Assembly: GCF_032854445.1 (NCBI RefSeq)
Contig: NC_088307.1
Location: 19,714,001 to 19,778,000, forward strand
Length of the DNA stretch: 64,000 nucleotides
Origin: Liolophura sinensis
Taxonomy: Eukaryota; Mollusca; Polyplacophora; Chitonida; Chitonidae
Reading direction: 5' to 3'
The notes under the pieces were generated by a model, which saw only the letters and a program-made list of their open reading frames with translations, searched no databases and was not told the DNA's origin. The first letter of the stretch is position 1, and every line of letters starts with the position of its first letter. Shown here piece after piece: positions 51,809 through 63,940 of this stretch. A program made the translations under genes and the position numbers.

Positions 51809-53109
51809 AATAAAATTTGATTGAACTAATTAGAAGATGGTAAAAATCTCTTTATTACGCAACACACAAATACAGCTGCACATTTTGTTGTAATATACAT
51901 CAACCACTTCATTGTATTTGTAATAATTGCGTCGTTAAAATCGTTTATGATTATAGTTATCTGTACTCACAGTAGTTTTTTGAATTGTGTCTGAAAAAAA
52001 TGGCATATGTTATTTTTTGCATAAGTACTCAGTACTTGTACCTGTAAACTGGCCCCATTTACATTAGCCATAGGACGGGGTGGTCTCAAGTGATGTAACA
52101 TTTAATACACAAATTTCCACTGGGAATTTTGTCTTCCTTGTTACCTAAAACCCAATACACAGCTAGTTTTTTGAATTTTTTAAACAGTTTTTTAAACAAC
52201 TTAAACAGTTGAATTTTTCTTTTTCAAGTAACAAAAACAAAAAGCCAGAAACATTGATATTCACGCTGTTTGTTTCTCAATACATTTTGCTGAAAATTTT
52301 AATCGTTTATTAACCTTTGACCTTTCAATTCGAAAAGCAGCGGTTTATGCATGACCTCTACATGTGCCTTAGCCTGCAAGTTTGCGACCCTCTCTACTAG
52401 TGGCCTTATATACATTTAGACTCTTTACCTCTTTGACCTTATATCTTTTATGTTGAAAGTTGTAATTGTGAAATGCTTTATGTGACGCTGAGAGACAGGA
52501 ATGTTGTAAATGTACATGCGACCCTAAAGCATTGAGACTAAAGTAGCCTCTCATCAGAACAAGTAACACAAGTCAGGTGAAAACTTCATGAAAACCTGAA
52601 AAAAACAAAAAAAAATTTTTGAGAGGTTCTGTCTTATTGTCGTTCAAAGAAAAAAAAAATATAAAGCTTAACAAGAGCAAAGTTGTGTACCATTTAGCAT
52701 ATGTCAAATGTTTCAATCCTATGGTGAAAAAAAAATATTAAAACAATGTTTATGTATGTTTAAGTTAGAATTTGGCCAAAATTTGTGTTGTATAAACATG
52801 TTGTTTTTGAACTGGAGAATACTCAATACGGTATATAGCTAGATTAGCTTTGTTATCTGCTGTTTGTCAGTATACACAGCTTGTACATTGTAATTTATGG
52901 TTTGCTGACACATTCACTCTACCAGTGTTTGTTTTATTCACCAAATGCAGTACCCCTGATGTCTTTTATAGAAAAAGGAAATCAGAGCTGAAATTATACA
53001 GAGTTACTTCCCTTGTTACACGCACATAAAACCAGTCTGCTGTTCTGAGAAACAATATGTATATATGTATGTACATGCAAATACGTAAAATTGGCTAAAC
53101 TTCTATCCA

Positions 53110-54640
53110 TGACAAAGTTACACACATTCTGTCTGATTCTGACAAAGTTACACATTCTATCTGATTCTGACAAAGTTGCACACATTCTATCTGATTCCGG
53201 TACATTCTGTCTGATTCTGACAGTTGCACACATTCTGTCTGACAAAGTTGCACACATTCTGTCTGATTCTGACAAAGTTGCACACATTCTATCTGATTTC
53301 GGTACACGCTGTCTGATTCTGACAAAGTTACACACACTCTATCTGATTCTGACAAAGTTACACACATTCTATCTGATTCCGGTACATGCTGTCTGATTCT
53401 GACAAAGTTACACACACTCCATCTGATTCTGACAAAGTTGCACACATTCTGTCTGATTCTGACAAAGTTGCACACATTCTATCTGATTCTGACAAAGTTG
53501 CACACATTCTGTCGGATTCCGGTACATGCTGTCTGATTCTGACAAAGTTACACACACTCTATCTGATTCGGACAGCTACACATTCTATCTGATTCTGACA
53601 GTTGCACACATTCTGTCTGACAAAGTTGCACACATTCTTTCTGATTCTGCCAAAGTTGCACACACTCTATCTGATTCTGACAAAGTTACACATTCTATCT
53701 GATTCTGACAGTTGCACACATTCTATCTGATTCCGATACATGCTGTCTGATTCTGACAAAGTTACACACACTCTATCTGATTCTGACAAAGTTACTCGTA
53801 TTCTGTCTGATTCTGACAAAGTTGCACACATTCTATCTGATTCTGACAGTTGCACACATTCTTTCTGATTCTGACAAAGTTACACACATTCTATCTGATT
53901 CTGACACATGCTGTCTGATTCTGACAAAGTTACACACATTCTATATGATTCTGACAAAGTTACACACATTCTATCTGATTCTGACAGTTGCACACATTCT
54001 GTCTGATTCTGACAAAGTTGTGCACATTCTATCTGATTCTGACACATGCTGTCTGATTCTGACAAAGTTATACACATTCTATCTGATTCTGACAAAGTTA
54101 CACACATTCTATCTGATTCTGACAGTTGCACACATTCTTTCTGATTCTGACAAAGTTACACACATTCTATCTGATTCTGACAAAGTTACACACATTCTAT
54201 CTGATTCTGACAAAGTTACACACATTCTATCTGATTCTGACAGTTGCACACATTCTTTCTGAATCTGACAAAGTTGCACACATTCTATCTGATTCTGACA
54301 GTTGCACACATTCTTTCTGAATCTGACAAAGTTGCACACATTCTATCTGATTCTGACACATGCTGTCTGATTCTGACAAAGTTACACACATTCTATCTGA
54401 TTCTGACAAAGTTACACACATTCTATCTGATTCTGACAAAGTTACACACATTCTATCTGATTCTGACAGTTGCACACATTCTTTCTGAATCTGACAAAGT
54501 TACACACATTCTATCTGATTCTGACAGTTGCACACATTCTTTCTGAATCTGACAAAGTTGCACACATTCTATCTGATTCTGACACATGCTGTCTGATTCT
54601 GACGAAGTTGCACAAATTCTGTTCGATTCTGACAAAGTTG
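53110..54640. repeat. 30-bp minisatellite with 28- and 20-bp variants, about 50 copies
   Basis: Main unit GACAAAGTTACACACATTCT plus ATCTGATTCT (30 bp). Shorter units read GACAGTTGCACACATTCT... (28 bp) and GACACATGCTGTCTGATTCT (20 bp). A block order of 30, 30, 28, 30, 20 (138 bp) recurs. The many apparent ORFs here (to 146 codons) are by-products. Confidence 0.93.
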
Positions 54641-54772
54641 CGAATTTTGCCACATTATGACAGAAAGATGTTTAGCAGTTTGTTTGTAATGTTCTACTGA
54701 CATGGAAGAATTTAGGCCTCAGTACCAAAAGCAGACTGAGCAAAAATAAAAAAACCAATGAGGCAATTTTAT

Positions 54773-55133
54773 GTTGTTTTCTCTCAGTTCTACATAACAT
54801 GTTAACTCAACAATTAGGGTTAGCAATCAGTATCAATTGTGGCTTCAATTTCCACCAGGTTTTCACATTTTAGGCCAATAATCCAGGAGATTTGGGAGCG
54901 TGAAAACAGAGTGGATGGTAATCACAGTTCACGTTCTTGTGATGCTAGTGGTGGACACACTCGGTACTGAGTGCTGTGAACAGTAATTACCATCCACTCT
55001 GTTTTCACGCTGCCATAGCTCCTGGATTATTGCCCTAAAATGTGAAAATCTGGTGGAAATTGAAGCCGCAACTGATAATGAAGACTTAACCAAATTGTTG
55101 AGTTAACACGTTACATAGAACTGAGAAAAAACA
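54773..55133. mobile_element. long inverted-repeat (foldback) element, arms about 150 bp
   Basis: Left arm: GTTTTCTCTCAGTTCTACAT, ATGTTAACTCAACAA, GCTTCAATTTCCACCAGG, AAAACAGAGTGGATGGTAAT. Right arm: the same in inverse order, ending GAACTGAGAAAAAACAAT. The centre holds TCGGTACTGAGTGCTGTGAA. The arms are near-identical in most places. No ORF. It shares sequence with 10231-10400. Confidence 0.88.
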
Positions 55134-56095
55134 ATATAAGATTGCTTCGTGCATTTGTATTTTTGTTGAGTATCGTATTGCATGAAATATGCGTTGCCTA
55201 TAAAAAAGCACTTTTTGAGACAAAATTTTAGGTCATTAGTGTACTTGTATTTTGAGTTCAAATATTCCCTGTATATCATCAATAGTTCTGGTTTGCAATC
55301 ATGCGTATCACTGTCGTGCTTATGCAGTTGGGTTATATAACAACATACATTTTCACTTCTATCCTTCTGTTTTTGTTTTGTTTTTTTGTTGTTTTTTTTC
55401 AAAAACAAAAATTGGGTATTTTATTTATTTTTTTGTGTCAGGGTAGGTTTTGTGTGTGTGTATTTGTGTAATTTGCACTGCTTGCCATTCCATGTATATT
55501 ATATTCATGTTTTTAGATTGCATACATATATATATATTTTTTGAAGCTCCGTATTTTGGAAAAGCAATTGTAATTCCTTTTAAAATTAGAAATAATTTTC
55601 ACACAAATGTGTCAAACTTTAATTGACTTTAATTATCCCATAATGAGAGTACTCATTTAACTGCTGCAAGACTGACAACAGTTTTGTAATACACAGATTA
55701 ATATTTGGTTTGGTTTGGTTTTAATATAATTAATAAAGATTTGGTTTATATAAAATTATTTTGTGAATTTTGTTACCAAAACTGAATACCATAAGTGAAT
55801 CCCTTTTTGTAGACAGATTGGAGTTTGTAGCTGCTTCTGACTTAATCAGTTTGATGACATCCATGGTGGATTAATTCAGGTGTTTTTTTTATGTTAAATG
55901 TGGCATGAAAAATACAGGGGCCTGAGATTTTTTCTGCGCAAAATATTTGAGGTGAAGGTTATTTTTGACATAACAGAAATACATAACTCATACATCCACA
56001 CCCACTTGTAAACTCTCAAACTCTGTATTTGACAAATATTCTACTGGTACTCAAAATTCACAATTTATAAATTTGCAGCTTGAGTATAAATTTAC
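55134..56095. other. intergenic, no feature seen
   Basis: AT-rich with T-runs near 55375-55400. No exon, RNA gene or element supported. Confidence 0.35.
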
Positions 56096-56345
56096 AAATC
56101 CACAGCTCACAAATACAAACCCACAACTCACGAGTAGAAATCCAGAACTCACAAATACAAGCCCACAACTCACAAATACAAACCCACAACTCACAAATAC
56201 AAACCCACAACTCACAAATACAAGCCCACAACTCACAAATACAAACCCACAACTCACAAATACAAGCCCACAACTCACAAATACAACCCCACAACTCACA
56301 AATACAAGCCCACAACTCACAAATACAAACCCAAAACTTACAAAT
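56096..56345. repeat. 21-bp minisatellite, about 12 copies
   Basis: Unit CCACAACTCACAAATACAAA plus one base, with single-base variants. Its period is a multiple of three, so several frames stay open, and these are not taken as coding. Confidence 0.93.
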
Positions 56346-57254
56346 CTACAACTCAGTTTATCCACTAATCTTACAAGTCCACAACTGGAATCTACAAGTA
56401 TCTTGAAACGTAATGTTGAAGAAATTTCTCACTGAATATCTTTGGAGAAAAAAAAAAAAGAAACTTCCACTAAATGATTCAGCTGTATTGCCACGGTAGG
56501 AGGTCCTCCCCCAGGGAGAATTAAATGACCTTGTGTTTCTAACAGTTCCTGAACACAGTTCAGGTTGTTTTTTGTTTACTTTCCTTCTGACATATACACT
56601 TCCTTTTTGTCATATTTATAAGGCAAAAGTGTTTGAAGGTAATTTTTGTCTTTTTATGGTGCTTATCTGTAAGCTTGGCCTTTAGCAGAATGTGAATATG
56701 GTGTGATACGCTTCACGTGTACCTGTATGTGACTGTAGATTGCTGCATGTTTATAATACAGTGATTTCATTGGGTGTTTATGGTTTCAGAATATATTAAT
56801 TGTTCAAGTAGCCCAATTTTATACATAACTAAAGTGTTATCAGATTGTAAAATTGTGCTGTATTCTTTACGTTGTTGTTTTTTTTTCCCCCATGTTTATT
56901 TTCATTTTTTTTTTTTCATCTTTATTAGTTGTACATCTACGTAATGATTGTATATATGTGTATATTTTGATGTACGCATATGTTAACATTGACCATGAGA
57001 CAAGCTTCATTGAACACACGTTAAAGCATTATAACTGTTTATTTTCCCCTTTGCTGTATTTTTGACTTCCACTGACGGCTGATTGTTTTTGCATCACCAT
57101 AACAGCATTTGTCACTTACGGGGGATGTGGGTAATTCGGGGTGATATTTTCACTTCAGAAATAAAAGGAAAATATTGTTTTTTTTTTTCCTGTGTATTTA
57201 ATGTAGATAAAACAAATAAATGTAATGTGATTTTTCCATAATACTCATATATGT
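56346..57254. other. intergenic, no feature seen
   Basis: Nothing beyond A- and T-runs. Confidence 0.35.
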
Positions 57255-57460
57255 GTGTATAAATATGTGTATGTACAATATGTGTAATGTTATACATACA
57301 GTCATGCTTTTTTTCCTTTTCCTTCCAATGTACATGTATTTATTGTGCATAAATATGTGTATAAATATGTGTATGTACAATATGTTTAATGTTATACATA
57401 CAGTCATGCTTCTTTTCCTTTTCCTTCCAATGTACATGTATTTATTGTGCATGTATTTTT
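57255..57460. repeat. tandem duplication, 102-bp unit
   Basis: Two nearly identical copies start with GTGTATAAATATGTGTATGT at 57255 and 57357 and differ by a few bases. Confidence 0.9.
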
Positions 57461-57769
57461 GTGCATTGATGAAATATTGGACTATTTTTAGTATTGAGAC
57501 ACCCATGGAAAAAATGAAAAAAAAAAAAATTGCTGGTCGAAAAACAAAACTGTAGGGAGGTTGGCGCCTTATGTGTTCTCGCATGGCTGGAATTCAAGTT
57601 TGTCTCACTGCCGTCAGTATTTTGGTAAACTGAATTAGTGTCTCTTCACAGTTCTGGGATTCAAAGCTGGCATCTTCCAAGTTTGTAATTGCCAGTTTAT
57701 TAATGCCTGGAAATATTTACTTTCACAGATTTGTTAACTGGTGAAGACTCTGCTGATTGCTAAGTATCC

Positions 57770-57982
57770 AAATTACTGTTTTTCACCTTAAGTTTCACAT
57801 TTTTCAGTTGACACATCATACTGCATTCTGACTGATTTTACCAGCTTATGGAGAGTTAAGTAAAGTTTTTTATAAAGTTTGAGTAAAATTCATTTACCAG
57901 AAACTTGAGTGTTTACAATCAAATTATCCAAAGGGCATTTTTGGATAACAAACTTAAGGTGAACTACAGTATTTTACTAGGG
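57770..57982. mobile_element. small MITE-like element with inverted ends
   Basis: Left end TTACTGTTTTTCACCTTAAG; right end CTTAAGGTGAACTACAGTAT, whose complement is ATACTGTAGTTCACCTTAAG. The interior is AT-rich and non-coding. Confidence 0.6.
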
Positions 57983-60225
57983 ATGTTTGGTTTCTCAGAT
58001 GTTCAGACAGTCTGGTCACAGAACAATTAAAAAGCTTCTGTTTAACTCCAACAACTCTCTGCTTTGATGAGGCCACACCAATGATTTTTGGCAAAAAAAT
58101 GACCCATGCAAATCCAGTAAGATTATCCCTATTTTTTTAGAATCTTGTCTGTGCACATGTTAAGTTAATGTTAAGTCAGTTATAAAGTTTCTAAGCGAGT
58201 CACTTTATATCTTTTTTGAAATTTGATATCATTTTATCGCTACACATAGCACAGGTATGAGTGGTAGGTTGATGCAGACATAAAAATAATTTGGAAATAA
58301 TTTGATTTACTCTTGTAAATAGAGAAGATTTGATTTGATTTAATAAGTAATTATGGATTTTTTATTTTTTTGCCCAAAAATCTCTGGTGTAACCCTGTAA
58401 AAAAACAAAAGCTAAGGTAAAAATATCACATCGGAGAGAGCCATTCAGAGTTCAGTGACACCATGTACATGGTGCTGGTGTACTTGGTACCATTCTGTTA
58501 CAGGACCAACAACTGTAGGTCAAGTCACGTCAGACATGTTGTGAGACTAAACCAGCTAATAGTTCTGTGTCAGAGTTGTCTCCCCTGTGGTTTTTCAAAA
58601 CAGTTGTGCTTTTACAGAAAACGTGCATTAAAGTGTACAGTAAATTAAAATATTCTGTGATTGGTATTAAATAGTTTTGTCGAAGGTGGTAGAATTGTCT
58701 CTGAACGTCAAAATGTTAGTCCTCAATAAATGCCATTTTCTTTGAATTTATTTTGTTGCAGTATTGTATTTCCTTGTGTTGCCTCAGATTGAGTTTAGCA
58801 CATTGAGAATCTGCTTTTGACTGGCTACACCTGATGTAAATGTCTATGATATTTAGAAATACTCAAGCAACTTTTCTTTATCAAATAAATAAATCAGTAA
58901 AACACAAAACCAGGAGAAAAGTATTGATCTTCACAATGTCCAAGCGCAAACTTAAGAACAGACTTGTTGCATGGTTGTGTCAGACAATTTCTCATTTGTC
59001 AAACAATAGGGGAGTAACCTGTTCAAACTCTTTTGTCATTGAAGGTAAAAACAGTCCTGTATAATGTTGACATTACCAATCACTTATCGTACCATGCTCC
59101 AGACGTGCAAGTGGCACCTCTTTCCTTCAGATATCTCTCAAGTTCACAGCTGTTCAGCTCCTCAGTTTTCTCTATCGTTTGTCTACTCTAAATAACTTTT
59201 TGCGAAACTTTTTTCACATGCCGATGTTATAGTGAACCTGATCACACAATAGTTGCCTAACATTTTTGACTGGTCACACAATACAGTTGGACTTTTTTTT
59301 TTTAGCTTTACTGTTAAAAGAGTTCAAACTCGACTCCCTTATTGCTCTCTCGCTCTAGCATGTACATATACATAAAAGCTTCGACTGCAAGCAATTAACC
59401 TCTTCTCAGGAGTGTGAATGGAATTTAGCTTCATTGAAAGCTGCCTTACTGGAAAAGCATGCCAAAGACACCAAAATGTGTGCCTCACAAATTCACAGTG
59501 CACTGACATTAATAGTATTTTGGCCTTGTAGTCTTCTAAGCTTGGCAGACACAGGATCTTTCGACCTAACTCGACTCAACTTGACTGTTGTGCTAGTCCT
59601 AGGCCGGTATTTTCAAACGTTTTAAGACTCCAGTCAAAAATTAGAACTCAGCTGCAGTTAAAATGCTGCGTTCTAGAAAGTCTAAAATTTATACGCTAAT
59701 TTTTTACTGCAGAACAATGTGCCAGTCACAACTTGAGTTCTTTTTTGTTCTGAGTTCAGCTTTTTAAGCACTTGAAATTTTTGTCTTAAGTCTAAAGCTG
59801 CCCTCAGCTTTAACATATGCTGATATATACTAAATAATGATAAAATTCAGATGGATTTGTACTCTTAGTCATTACATGTTGCTTCAATCCAAAGTCGTAT
59901 GGCCATCAAGGAATGGAGCCAACTTAGAGCGAGTTAAGTTGAATTGCATCTTAAGCTCACATGTGTATATAGTGTGACTCACTGAGGTGTTAGAGCATAA
60001 TGCTTGCAGTGAGACAGCACTGTGCAAATACCAAGATTGGAGAAAATGTTTGAATACGTAATCATTCATATTTAGGTATTCAGAAGCCACATACAGTTTT
60101 GTCTACGGCCCTAAAAAAGAAAGGCATGTAGTGTTTAAATTCAGTTCTCACTGGGAAGAGCTGTTTCAATGAAAGCAATATGGCTGAAATATTGCGGCCA
60201 TAGTGTTGAGACATGAACATTTATT
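57983..60225. other. intergenic, no gene seen
   Basis: Several short frames (58463-58648, 58840-59064, 59434-59625) have no recognisable domain or splice context. No repeat recognised. Confidence 0.35.
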
Positions 60226-61997
60226 CAGTCCATTCCCCCCACACTCTGCCTACATGGGCTCCCCCACCTGTATAAATCTAGTACCTGTTGAGTTGACAGT
60301 GGTTTCCCTCACATTCTGTCCACATGGGCTCCTCCACCAATATAACCCTGGTATCTGGTGAGGTTACAGTGGTTTCCCTCACAATCTGTCCACATGAGCT
60401 CCTCCACCAATATAACCCGGGTACCTGATGAGGTTACAGTGGTTTCCCTCACATTCTGTCCACATGGGCTCCTCCACCAATATAACCCTGGTATCTGGTG
60501 AGGTTACAGTGGTTTCCCTCACATTCTGTCTACATGAGCTCCTCCATCAATATAACCCTGGTATCTGGTGAGGTTACAGTGGTTTCCCTCACATTCTGTC
60601 TACATGGGCTCCTCCACCTGTATAAACCTGGTACCTGATGAGGTTACAGTGGTTTCCCTCACACTCTGTCTACATGAGCTCCTCCACCAATATAACCCTG
60701 GTGTCTGGTGAGGTTACAGTGGTTTCCCTCACATTCTGTCTACATGGGCCCCTCCACCAATATAGCCCTGGTATCTGGTGAGGTTACAGTGGTTTCCCTC
60801 ACACTCTGTCTACATGAGCTCCTCCACCAATATAACCCTGGTACCTGATGAGGTTACAGTGGTTTCCCTCACATTCTGTCCACATGGGCTCCTCCACCTG
60901 TATAACCCTGGTACCTGATGAGGTTACAGTAGTTTCCCTCACATTCTGCCTACATGGGCTCCTCCACCAATATAACCCTGGTATCTGGTGAGGTTACAGT
61001 GGTTTCCCTCACATTCTGTCTACATGGGCTCCTCCACCAATATAACCCTGGTACCTGATGAGGTTACAGTGGTTTCCCTCACATTCTGTCTACATGGGCT
61101 CCCCCACCTGTATAAACCTGGTACCTGATGAGGTTATAGTGGTTTCCCTCACATTCTGCCTACATGGGCTCCTCCACCTATATAAACCTGGTACCTGATG
61201 AGGTTACAGTGGTTTCCCTCACATTCTGTCTACATGGGCTCCTCCACCTGTGTAAACCTGGTACTTGGTGAGGTTACAGTGGTTTCCCTCACATTCTGCC
61301 AACATGGGCTCCTCCACCTATATAAACCTGGTACCTGATGAGGTTACAGTGGTTTCCCTCACATTCTGCCAAAATGGGCTCCTCCACCTGTATAACCCTG
61401 GTACCTGATGAGGTTACAGTAGTTTCCCTCACATTCTGCCTACATGGGCTCCTCCACCTGTATAAACCTGGTACCTGATGAGGTTATAGTGGTTTCCCTC
61501 ACATTCTGTCTACATGGGCTCCTCCACCTGTATAACCCTGGTATCTGATGAGGTTACACTGGTTTCCCTCACATTCTGTCCACATGGGCTCCTCCACCAA
61601 TATAACCCTGGTACCTGATGAGGTTACAGTGGTTTCCCTCACATTCTGTCCACATGGGCTCCTCCACCAATATAACCCTGGTATCTGGTGAGGTTACAGT
61701 GGTTTCCCTCACACTCTGTCTACATGAGCTCCTCCACCAATATAACCCTGGTATCTGGTGAGGTTACAGTGGTTTCCCTCACATTCTGCCAACATGGGCT
61801 CCTCCACCTGTATAACCCTGGTACCTGATGAGGTTACAGTAGTTTCCCTCACATTCTGCCTACATGGGCTCCTCCACCTGTATAAACCTGGTACCTGATG
61901 AGGTTACAGTGGTTTCCCTCACATTCTGCCTACATGGGCTCCTCCACCTGTGTAAACCTGGTAGTTGGTGAGGTTAAAGTGGTTTCTCTCACATTCT
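60226..61997. repeat. 70-bp minisatellite, about 25 copies, upstream of the TTLL11-like gene
   Basis: Unit GAGGTTACAGTGGTTTCCCT, CACATTCTGTCTACATGGGC, TCCTCCACC plus CAATATAACCCTGGTATCTG or CTGTATAAACCTGGTACCTG. Spacing is 70 bp (60362, 60432, 60502). The two 3' variants are mixed through the array. It ends about 840 bp before the TTLL11-like start codon. Confidence 0.95.
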
Positions 61998-62500
61998 AAA
62001 AAGTACAAAGCTATCTGGATATGCTTATATATGTATGTAGTTAGGAAACTACTGTTCTTGTTATAATTTTAAAGGCAGCTCCCTGTAAAATGCAGAAATT
62101 CATTTATTTTTTAACTGTGTTGGCAGTTCACTGTTTTAAACTTCCTGTTAAATTTTGCCTATACAAGTTGAAATGTAGAATATCCATTGTATTCTGACAT
62201 TTTTCTGAAATCTATTTGATGTGATATGAAGCATTAGTTCATTATTTAGGACTACAACTAAATTAAGTCATAAAAGAATGGCTTCGCAGTAAAGTGCAAA
62301 AATGCATAAAATATTTGTGCAATTTATGGCCCCCTATTAAAAAATTCATAGCCTGACAGATGGTAGGTCTTGTGACAAAAGAACTGTCGATCTATAGCCT
62401 GCCACCATATGTGCATTGTTTATTCCTCCGAAGCAAAGGCAAAATCCCATGGGATGTCAACGTCAAATTAACGTCACATTTATTATTCAGTTAGGTTCAA
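61998..62500. other. intergenic, no feature seen
   Basis: AT-rich unique sequence between the minisatellite and the more GC-rich first exon region. Confidence 0.4.
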
Positions 62501-62833
62501 GGTGCTCGTACCCCCTTCGCGCGCCTCAATTGACGCCAGTCCAATAAGCCTGTGGTGATGTGTTTGGATCTGTTTCCCGCGACGCTATCGGTTGTCACGC
62601 GGAAACAAACATGGCGGAATTGAAATCGACACCTAAGAATGACGAAGATTGACAGCCGCGCCGAAGACAACTGACAACTGACAACTTGGGTGACTGGTGT
62701 TGTAGGAATTGACACTGATAAACGAAAGCGACAGTGACGGATTTTGACAGATTTCAAGTAAACAATTTGGCCCAGACTCGAAATGAAGGATTTATATTTA
62801 AAAGAATTCCGATCCAAAGAATGACAGCCAGAC
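62501..62833 (+). promoter_or_regulatory. proximal promoter and 5' leader of the TTLL11-like gene, with uORFs
   Basis: GC content and CpG rise here. A CCAAT box lies at 62541-62545, and AACATGGCGG at 62608-62617 resembles a YY1 site. Three upstream ATGs precede the main start: 62611-62652 (13 codons), 62783-62824 (13 codons) and 62821-62991, which overlaps the main frame. The transcription start is unknown. Confidence 0.4.
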
Positions 62834-63118
62834 ATGAGCTCGTCTGCCGTCGTTCAACGGTACGGAAGTACCGGCCAAGTGCAAAGTATAGATCCGTACA
62901 ACGACAAAGGCCATGTCAGTATTTATCGCTCAGCGGAATTCCGACGGGAGATTCAGCAGAGGGAGCGGGAGGCCGCCCGGGCGAAGCGTGATCGACAGCA
63001 GGCGGCGAGGGGAGCAGCGAAGCCCGCTCCCCGCACGGTCATCACCGTTGACACGTCAAGGGCACGCTCCAACATTGACGTCGTGAGAATGTGTATCCGA
63101 GAGCTACGCTGGCGAGAG
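62834..63118 (+). CDS. TTLL11-like: first coding exon of a probable TTLL11-like tubulin polyglutamylase (partial gene)
   Basis: 95 codons, ATG at 62834 to donor GTACTT at 63119, phase 0. The protein starts MSSSAVVQRYGSTGQVQSID, has a charged helix-like stretch (EIQQREREAARAKRDRQQAA) and ends TVDTSRARSNIDVV, RMCIRELRWRE. The last block resembles, from memory, the segment just before the tubulin-tyrosine-ligase domain of TTLL11, an enzyme that lengthens glutamate side chains on tubulin in cilia and spindles. No catalytic residues are in the window; the ligase domain should follow downstream. The start is chosen because the frame opens here and both longer upstream frames differ. The family call is moderate; other TTLL members remain possible. 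Confidence 0.6.
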
Positions 63119-63610
63119 GTACTTTGGCTTCGTATGTTCATTTTACTTCCATTTCTGTCCTTGCAACATTTCATTTGGATTTTTTTTACGAATTACCACA
63201 TTTTTTCTACATATAGCATCTATAAGCGTTCAAGACAATTAAAAAAGGAAGTTTTGTATATATGGTCCTAAGCTTTAAAAACGAATAACAGTTCTTATTC
63301 AGTATCTTATGTAAATTTAGATAAACAGTTTGTCAGTAACACTGAGATATCTGGTGAATGAAATAATATATGGTGTGGCTGTATTACCAGCCAGTATACG
63401 TTGTATACTGGCTAGCCTCATTTTGAGGTCAACAGTATACTGGCCAATGATTTAAGTCAAAGTCCTAGCTTTTATCAGTCAGAATGCAAGGAAACTGAAT
63501 ACCAGTTAAGTTTGAATACAAATTTCAAGATGAACTTGAATTTGTGTGCAGTGTCATGCAGAGCAAGCACTTTGACAGCATTAACTTGCTCTGCCCCAAA
63601 CAAAAACAGG
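63119..63610 (+). other. TTLL11-like intron 1, with a small palindrome
   Basis: GCCAGTATAC, loop GTT, GTATACTGGC at 63390-63412, and a further AGTATACTGGCCA near 63430. No other feature. Confidence 0.5.
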
Positions 63611-63940
63611 AGTGAGTGAGTGATTGCTTGGGGGTTAACGTCGTACTCAACAATTTTTCAGTCATATGACGACGAAGGAATCCCTAGGGTGCATGTACGT
63701 GTAATGTGCCTCCTTGTTGCAGGACGGATTTCCACCACTCTTTTATTTAGTGCTGCTTCACTGAGACGACTTACCGAAGGCAAGTAAGGCGCCCCGCCCG
63801 AGCCATTATACTGATACGGGTCAACCAGTCGTTGCACTATCCCCTTCATGCTGAACGCCAAGCGAGGAAGTTACAACTTCCTCTTTTAAAGTCTTAGGTG
63901 TGACTCGATCAAGGATTGATCCTGGATCTACCGATCCTGA
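63611..63940 (-). mobile_element. SINE family B, minus strand, head truncated
   Basis: Nearly identical to the copy at 35083 over more than 300 bp, with about a dozen differences. It ends in CCTGAAAAAAAACAAG instead of the tRNA-like head, so it is 5'-truncated. It lies in TTLL11-like intron 1. Confidence 0.92.

Larger units (their letters stand above)
47744..53109 (+). other. 3' UTR of the MEGF9-like gene and downstream intergenic
   Basis: No coding exon was supported. It holds the 79-bp array, a degenerate repeat near 50608 and one SINE (both listed separately). The end of the transcript is uncertain; an AATAAA at 51424-51429 has no GT-rich stretch after it, so it is a weak candidate. Small frames (49551-49775, 50383-50616) have no recognisable motif. 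Confidence 0.45.

Noticed and set aside
53091-54700. Many 60-146 codon frames on both strands
   Set aside because: By-products of the 30-bp array, open on both strands with no domain.
56051-56435. Frames of about 100 codons with seven-residue repeats
   Set aside because: The 21-bp period keeps several frames open on both strands; nothing supports coding.
60226-61997. CRISPR-like array
   Set aside because: Direct tandem units with no unique spacers, in a eukaryotic genome.
62734-62991. Alternative first exon in the overlapping frame
   Set aside because: This frame has no ATG before 62821 and a stop at 62989; the frame from 62834 runs through a good donor and matches a TTLL-like segment.
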